A stretch of 64,000 bases of DNA, from assembly GCF_900107705.1 (NCBI RefSeq), contig NZ_FNRE01000001.1:186001-250000 (forward strand), written 5' to 3'. Numbering within the stretch: position 1 is the first letter of the stretch; the number at the start of each line of letters is the position of its first letter. Made by a program: the position numbers and the translations under genes. Below are positions 59,713 to 64,000 of this stretch, piece by piece. The notes beneath the pieces are model-generated. The model had not been told where the DNA came from. It saw only the letters and a list, made by a program, of their open reading frames with translations, and searched no databases. Origin of the DNA: Prevotella sp. tc2-28 (lineage in GTDB: Bacteria > Bacteroidota > Bacteroidia > Bacteroidales > Bacteroidaceae).

Positions 59713-61128
59713 ATGATGAGAAGGATATTTGCAATAGCTATTGCGGTGGGACTGAGTGTCGCTACGACACAGGCCCAGACGCTGAGAACATTGAAAGTGA
59801 ACCTGACGGAAGACGGTCAGGCGAACATCGTTGGATACCTGCCAGAACAGCCGACAGGCAAGGCCGTGGTGGGATGCCCGGGAGGTGGCTATAGTAGACT
59901 GTCGATGCAGAACGAAGGTCACGATTGGGCAACATATTTCAACCAGCAAGGCATTGCCTACTTCGTGCTGACCTACCGTATGCCGAAGGGTGACCGAACG
60001 ATTCCCATCGGGGATGCAGAGAAGGCCATCAGCACGGTAAGGGATTCTGCCAACGTATGGCACATCAACCCTGACGACGTGGGCATCATGGGATTCTCGG
60101 CAGGCGGACACCTCGCCTCGACAGTGTCCACCCATAGCGAATATGCCGTACGCCCCAATTTCTCCATACTGTTCTATCCTGTCATCTCGATGAACGAGAA
60201 GGAGACACACAAGGGCTCATGCGTGAACTTCCTAGGTGAGGAGGGACAGAAGGACGCCAAGTTGGTAAAGGAGTTCTCTAACCAGCATGCCGTACGCAGA
60301 CACCTTACCCCGCCAGCCATCATCCTGACGGCAAACGACGACCGGACAGTGCCTCCCGTGACTAACGGCGTGGCTTACTACTCGGCTATGCGCTGGCAAG
60401 GCAACGACTGCGCGCTATACATCTACCCCACCGGTGGACACGGTTTCGGATTCCGCAGTTCGTTCACCTATCACGACCAGATGCTGAACGACCTGACAAC
60501 ATGGCTGAAGAACCACCAGGGTCCGAAGCCAGGAGCCCTGCGAGTGGCTTGCATCGGCAACAGCATCACCGACGGATTCGGCATCGAGATGGCTACTCAG
60601 ATTGGCTATCCGGCACAGTTGCAGAAGCTGTTGGGCAACGGCTATTATGTGAAAAACTTCGGAGTGACTGGACGAACCTTGCTGAACAAGGGCGACCTAC
60701 CCTATCAGAAGGAGAAAGCGTGGCGCGACGCACTGGCTTTCAATGCCGATATCATCATCATTAAGTTGGGAACGAACGACTCGAAACCCGAAAACTGGCA
60801 ATTCAACAAGGGCTTTAAGGAAGACTTGCAGCAGATGACAGACCAGCTGAGAGCCTGCGGACGTCAACACGGCAAGACGAATCAGCGCATCTACCTCTGT
60901 ACGCCCATACCTGCCTTTAAGCCGACGTGGAACATCAACGACTCCGTTATCGTGAATGGCATCATACCCATCATCAAACAGGTCGCCAAGCAGAACAAGT
61001 TCAACGTCATAGACCTGCATACGAGCTATGCTGGCGATGGTGACAAGATGCTGAACGACGGCATTCACCCTGACCATAAGGGGGCACGACGAATGGCAGA
61101 AATCATTGCGGAAGCGATTAAAGATTAA
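59713..61128 (+). CDS. Two-domain carbohydrate esterase: alpha/beta hydrolase plus SGNH hydrolase
   Basis: A 471-residue exported protein (signal peptide MMRRIFAIAIAVGLSVATTQ). Residues 25-270 are an alpha/beta hydrolase of the acetyl-xylan-esterase type with CPGGGYSRLS (oxyanion), GFSAGGHLAS (nucleophile Ser) and GGHGFGFRS (His). Residues 275-471 are an SGNH/GDSL esterase with CIGNSITDGFG, KLGTNDSKPENW and DGIHPDHKG. Two deacetylases in one chain suggest removal of acetyl groups from plant glycans, which fits the alpha-galactosidase after it. The stop codon lies in a heptad repeat. Confidence 0.88.
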   Translation: MMRRIFAIAIAVGLSVATTQAQTLRTLKVNLTEDGQANIVGYLPEQPTGKAVVGCPGGGYSRLSMQNEGHDWATYFNQQGIAYFVLTYRMPKGDRTIPIGDAEKAISTVRDSANVWHINPDDVGIMGFSAGGHLASTVSTHSEYAVRPNFSILFYPVISMNEKETHKGSCVNFLGEEGQKDAKLVKEFSNQHAVRRHLTPPAIILTANDDRTVPPVTNGVAYYSAMRWQGNDCALYIYPTGGHGFGFRSSFTYHDQMLNDLTTWLKNHQGPKPGALRVACIGNSITDGFGIEMATQIGYPAQLQKLLGNGYYVKNFGVTGRTLLNKGDLPYQKEKAWRDALAFNADIIIIKLGTNDSKPENWQFNKGFKEDLQQMTDQLRACGRQHGKTNQRIYLCTPIPAFKPTWNINDSVIVNGIIPIIKQVAKQNKFNVIDLHTSYAGDGDKMLNDGIHPDHKGARRMAEIIAEAIKD

Positions 61129-61150
61129 ACATTAAAGATTAATGATATAT
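61116..61150 (+). repeat. Heptad repeat between esterase and alpha-galactosidase
   Basis: Units GATTAAA, GATTAAA, CATTAAA, GATTAAT, GATATAT. It supplies the esterase stop codon and runs up to the next ATG, so it fills the whole gap. Confidence 0.7.
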
Positions 61151-63335
61151 GAAGAAGGTATTTTTCTTGGCATTGTTCTGTGTGACTGCATCCCTGGCAA
61201 AAGCAGAGCAGGTAGTGGTGCAGACACGCCACAACACCCTAGTATTAAACGTAGAGAAAGGGGCACAGCCCAAGTATGTGTACTATGGTGCAAAACTGAG
61301 TGCACTGGATTTGCAGCACCTGCAGACTCCCCGAGCAGACGGGCGAATGGAGATATATCCTGCACACGGACTGAACACCCCTGCAGAGGCTGCTTTGGCT
61401 ATGCGCCATGCTGACGGGAACCTGTCGACGGCCCTGATAGCAGAGAGCGTGGAACAGAACGGCGACCTCACGACAATCAACCTGAAAGACCCTGTATATC
61501 CCATCACCGTCAAGCTGAAATACAAGGCATACGAGGAGGTGGACATGATAGAAGCCTGGACGGAGATTACCAATGGCGAGAAGCAACCTGTCACGCTGAC
61601 CACCTTTGCCTCGGCCATGATGCCCATTCGCAGAGGTGACGTATGGCTGAGCCACTTCTATGGTTCGTGGGCTAACGAAGCCCGACTGGTGGAAGAGCCT
61701 CTGACTCCTGGTCAGAAGGTCATTGTGAACAAGGACGGTACGCGTAACTCGCACACTGATCACGGAGAGGTGATGTTCTCGCTGAACGGCAAGGGACAGG
61801 AAAATACGGGCGACGTCATCGGAGCTGCCATCTGCTACTCAGGCAACTACCGACTGAAAGTGGTCACGGACGATACTGACTACCACTACTTCTTTGCCGG
61901 TATCAACGAGGACAACTCGGAATACCACCTGAAGAAGGGTGAGACATTCAAGACACCCGCACTGGCGCTGACCTTCTCGCAGGAAGGACTGAGCGGTGTG
62001 AGCCGTAACTTCCACAAATGGGGACGCACCTACAAGCTGATGCACGGCAATAAGGAGCGCAAAATCCTACTGAACTCGTGGGAGGGTGTCTACTTCGACA
62101 TCAACCAGAAAGGCATGGACCAGATGATGGCTGACATTGCCTCAATGGGTGGCGAACTGTTCGTGATGGACGACGGATGGTTTGGCGACAAATATCCCCG
62201 TAAGGTGGACAACTCGAGTCTGGGCGACTGGGTGGTTGACAAGAACAAACTGCCTGAGGGTATCGAAGGACTGCTGAGAGACGCCAAGAAGAACGGTGTC
62301 AAGTTTGGCATCTGGATAGAGCCCGAGATGGCTAACACGACGAGTGAACTGTATGAGAAGCATCCCGACTGGATTGTCAAGGCGCCCAACCGTGAGCCGG
62401 TGTTAGGTCGTGGTGGTACGCAAGTAGTGCTCGACCTGAGCAATCCCAAAGTGCAGGACTTCGTGTTCAGCATCGTGGACAACCTGATGAGCAAGTATCC
62501 AGAGATTGACTATATCAAATGGGATGCCAACATGGCTATCATGAACCACGGTTCACAATATCTGACCATGGGCAACCAGAGTCACCTGTACATCGAATAT
62601 CATCGTGGATTTGAAAAGGTATGCCAACGTATTCGCGACAAATATCCTGACGTCACGATACAGGCTTGTGCATCAGGTGGCGGACGTGCCAACTGGGGTG
62701 TGCTCCCCTGGTTCGATGAGTTCTGGGTGTCAGACAATACCGATGCCCTGCAACGCATCTACATGCAATGGGGAACGAGTTATTTCTTCCCTGCCATCGC
62801 TATGGCTTCGCACATCTCGGCAACACCTAACCACACCGTGTTCCGCACCACTTCGATGAAATACCGCATTGATGTGGCTATGAGCGGACGTCTGGGTATG
62901 GAGATTCAGCCCAAGAACATGACGGACGAGGAGAAAGCCCTGTGCCGTCAGGCTATCAAGGAATATAAGCAGATACGGCCTATCGTGCAGTTTGGCAACA
63001 TCTACCGACTGGTATCACCTTACGACAGGAAGGGACTGGCCTCGATGATGTATGTGACAGACCAGAAAGACAAAGCCGTATGGTACTGGTGGAAAACGGA
63101 ATCGTTCCAGAACGAGCACCTGCCTCGTGTGAAGATGGCAGGACTGGATGCCAACCGTATGTATAAGGTGCACGAACTGAACCGCATCGACCTCAAGCCA
63201 TTGGACTGTGAAGGAAAATCGTACAGCGGAGCTTACCTGATGAACCACGGTCTGGACGTGCCTTATCGCAACGAGGTAGACTGGGGCAAGAAGACAGACT
63301 GGGCTAGTCGTGTATTGCTGTTGGAAGCGGAATGA
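61149..63335 (+). CDS. Alpha-galactosidase, GH36, exported
   Basis: A 728-residue retaining alpha-galactosidase. The signal peptide is MKKVFFLALFCVTASLAKAE. The N-terminal beta-sandwich is followed by a TIM barrel with FVMDDGWFGDKYPRKVDN, GIWIEPEMAN, YIKWDANMAIMN (nucleophile Asp) and FWVSDNTDALQRIYMQWG (acid/base Asp). Length and motifs match GH36. It would release galactose from raffinose-type sugars or galactomannan in the periplasm. It is 20 bases behind the two-domain esterase, so they are probably co-expressed. Confidence 0.95.
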   Translation: MKKVFFLALFCVTASLAKAEQVVVQTRHNTLVLNVEKGAQPKYVYYGAKLSALDLQHLQTPRADGRMEIYPAHGLNTPAEAALAMRHADGNLSTALIAESVEQNGDLTTINLKDPVYPITVKLKYKAYEEVDMIEAWTEITNGEKQPVTLTTFASAMMPIRRGDVWLSHFYGSWANEARLVEEPLTPGQKVIVNKDGTRNSHTDHGEVMFSLNGKGQENTGDVIGAAICYSGNYRLKVVTDDTDYHYFFAGINEDNSEYHLKKGETFKTPALALTFSQEGLSGVSRNFHKWGRTYKLMHGNKERKILLNSWEGVYFDINQKGMDQMMADIASMGGELFVMDDGWFGDKYPRKVDNSSLGDWVVDKNKLPEGIEGLLRDAKKNGVKFGIWIEPEMANTTSELYEKHPDWIVKAPNREPVLGRGGTQVVLDLSNPKVQDFVFSIVDNLMSKYPEIDYIKWDANMAIMNHGSQYLTMGNQSHLYIEYHRGFEKVCQRIRDKYPDVTIQACASGGGRANWGVLPWFDEFWVSDNTDALQRIYMQWGTSYFFPAIAMASHISATPNHTVFRTTSMKYRIDVAMSGRLGMEIQPKNMTDEEKALCRQAIKEYKQIRPIVQFGNIYRLVSPYDRKGLASMMYVTDQKDKAVWYWWKTESFQNEHLPRVKMAGLDANRMYKVHELNRIDLKPLDCEGKSYSGAYLMNHGLDVPYRNEVDWGKKTDWASRVLLLEAE

Positions 63336-63375
63336 TAAGAGGTGAGTGGTAAGAGGTGAGAGGCGAGAAGAAAGA
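63334..63375 (+). repeat. Heptad repeat before the MATE gene
   Basis: Units GATAAGA, GGTGAGT, GGTAAGA, GGTGAGA, GGCGAGA, AGAAAGA. It resembles 34107-34141 and contains the only upstream start codon of the MATE gene. Confidence 0.7.
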
Positions 63376-64000
63376 TCTGCTGGCCTACATCCGCGAAGGT
63401 CGCGAGATGACACAAGGCGAGAAACTCAGGCTGATTGTCAGCCTGAGTATTCCGTCCATCCTTGCCCAGCTCTCTGCCACCGTCATGTTCTTCATCGACG
63501 CGTCGATGGTAGGACATCTGGGAGCCAAAGCCTCAGCAGCCATAGGTATTGTAGAGACTACCGGATGGCTGATGGGTGGACTGGCCTCAGCTGCCAACAT
63601 GGGATTCAGTGTTCAGGTGGCTCACGCCATTGGTGCCAACGACTTTGAGCGAGCACGCAGGGTATTGCGACAGTCGCTCGTATGCTGCATGATATGGGCA
63701 TTGACCATCTCACTGACTGCCATTGCCATCAGCGGTCCCCTGCCCTACTGGCTAGGCGGTGAGGAGGAGATTGCACACGACGCGTCTCTTTATTTCGCCA
63801 TCATCGGATTCTGTGGCATTTTCTTCCAGATGGAGGGACTGGCAGGCTCGATGCTGAAATGTTCGGGCAACATGAAGATACCATCCATGCTGAATATCCT
63901 GATGTGTGCGATGGATGTTGCTTTCAACTACCTTTTTATATATGTACTCGACCTGGGTGTCATGGGTGCTGCTATGGGAACAGGAGTTGCCGAACTGATA
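63356..64000 (+). CDS. MATE-family efflux transporter, N-terminal part
   Basis: The frame is open to the end of the window, with 215 residues visible. LIVSLSIPSILAQLSATVMF and FIDASMVGHLGAKASAAIG are the typical first helices of MATE exporters of Bacteroidetes. The segment REGREMTQGEKLR just before is also conserved in the family, so the start must lie above the ATG at 63407. The nearest option is GTG at 63356, inside a heptad repeat, with an in-frame stop at 63350. It would export cationic drugs or metabolites using an ion gradient. It follows the alpha-galactosidase by 20 bases. Confidence 0.82.
   Translation, partial: MRGEKKDLLAYIREGREMTQGEKLRLIVSLSIPSILAQLSATVMFFIDASMVGHLGAKASAAIGIVETTGWLMGGLASAANMGFSVQVAHAIGANDFERARRVLRQSLVCCMIWALTISLTAIAISGPLPYWLGGEEEIAHDASLYFAIIGFCGIFFQMEGLAGSMLKCSGNMKIPSMLNILMCAMDVAFNYLFIYVLDLGVMGAAMGTGVAELI

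Overview
The window is a 64-kb piece of a Bacteroidales chromosome, most like Prevotella and its relatives (genus inferred). Genes are read mainly from promoters of the Bacteroidetes type (TTTG, 19-21 bases, TAnnTTTG), of which more than ten can be seen. Shine-Dalgarno sequences are mostly absent, secreted proteins carry Prevotella-type C-terminal tails, and families such as GT117-like DUF2723, BT4734/VirE and two-ACT-domain SerB fit this order. No rRNA, tRNA, insertion-sequence transposase, integrase or CRISPR array was seen.

Positions 1-10.9 kb hold housekeeping genes on the plus strand: the end of an rRNA methyltransferase, DPP IV, serB, purD, two membrane proteins, a large DUF2723 glycosyltransferase-like protein and a NodB-type deacetylase. 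Positions 11-18.1 kb are a minus-strand deoxysugar operon read as uxuA, rhaB, an AraA/FucI-type isomerase, an MFS transporter, rhaD and queH. Positions 18.3-29.7 kb hold nhaD, a RelA/SpoT-type synthetase, two tandem PAS kinases (one with a degenerate catalytic core), frr, rsgA, an epimerase/RHH/SPFH operon and mnmA. Positions 29.7-43 kb hold a pectin methylesterase/pectate lyase fusion, a secreted protein, carboxynorspermidine synthase, recA and dnaK. A small defence islet (RloA/RloB, AbiL-like) sits behind dnaK between two 18-bp copies of the dnaK 3' end.

Positions 43-57.7 kb are accessory. An outer-membrane protein, gltS and a VirE/BT4734 protein run on the minus strand. An HU-like gene diverges from virE across a mirror-symmetric array of 11-bp-spaced GCCTACA iterons with two identical 18-bp palindromes between the arms. 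About 700 bases of inverted repeats follow, ending in a terminator that touches the start codon of a cytosine methyltransferase. That gene begins a LlaJI-like methyltransferase/McrB/McrC restriction operon. A 95-bp direct repeat then brackets two promoter-driven candidate RNAs, and Fic, Vsr and Nudix genes follow. The window ends with an S41 protease lipoprotein, a double-domain esterase, a GH36 alpha-galactosidase and the start of a MATE exporter.

A recurring feature is a class of short repeats with a 7-bp period and locus-specific sequence. They lie between genes and also in frame inside uxuA, mnmA, vsr and others. The most unusual parts of the window are these heptad repeats, the iteron region between virE and the HU-like gene, the dnaK 3'-end islet, and the structured RNAs around the restriction system. 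All functional claims are read from sequence alone; no database search was possible.
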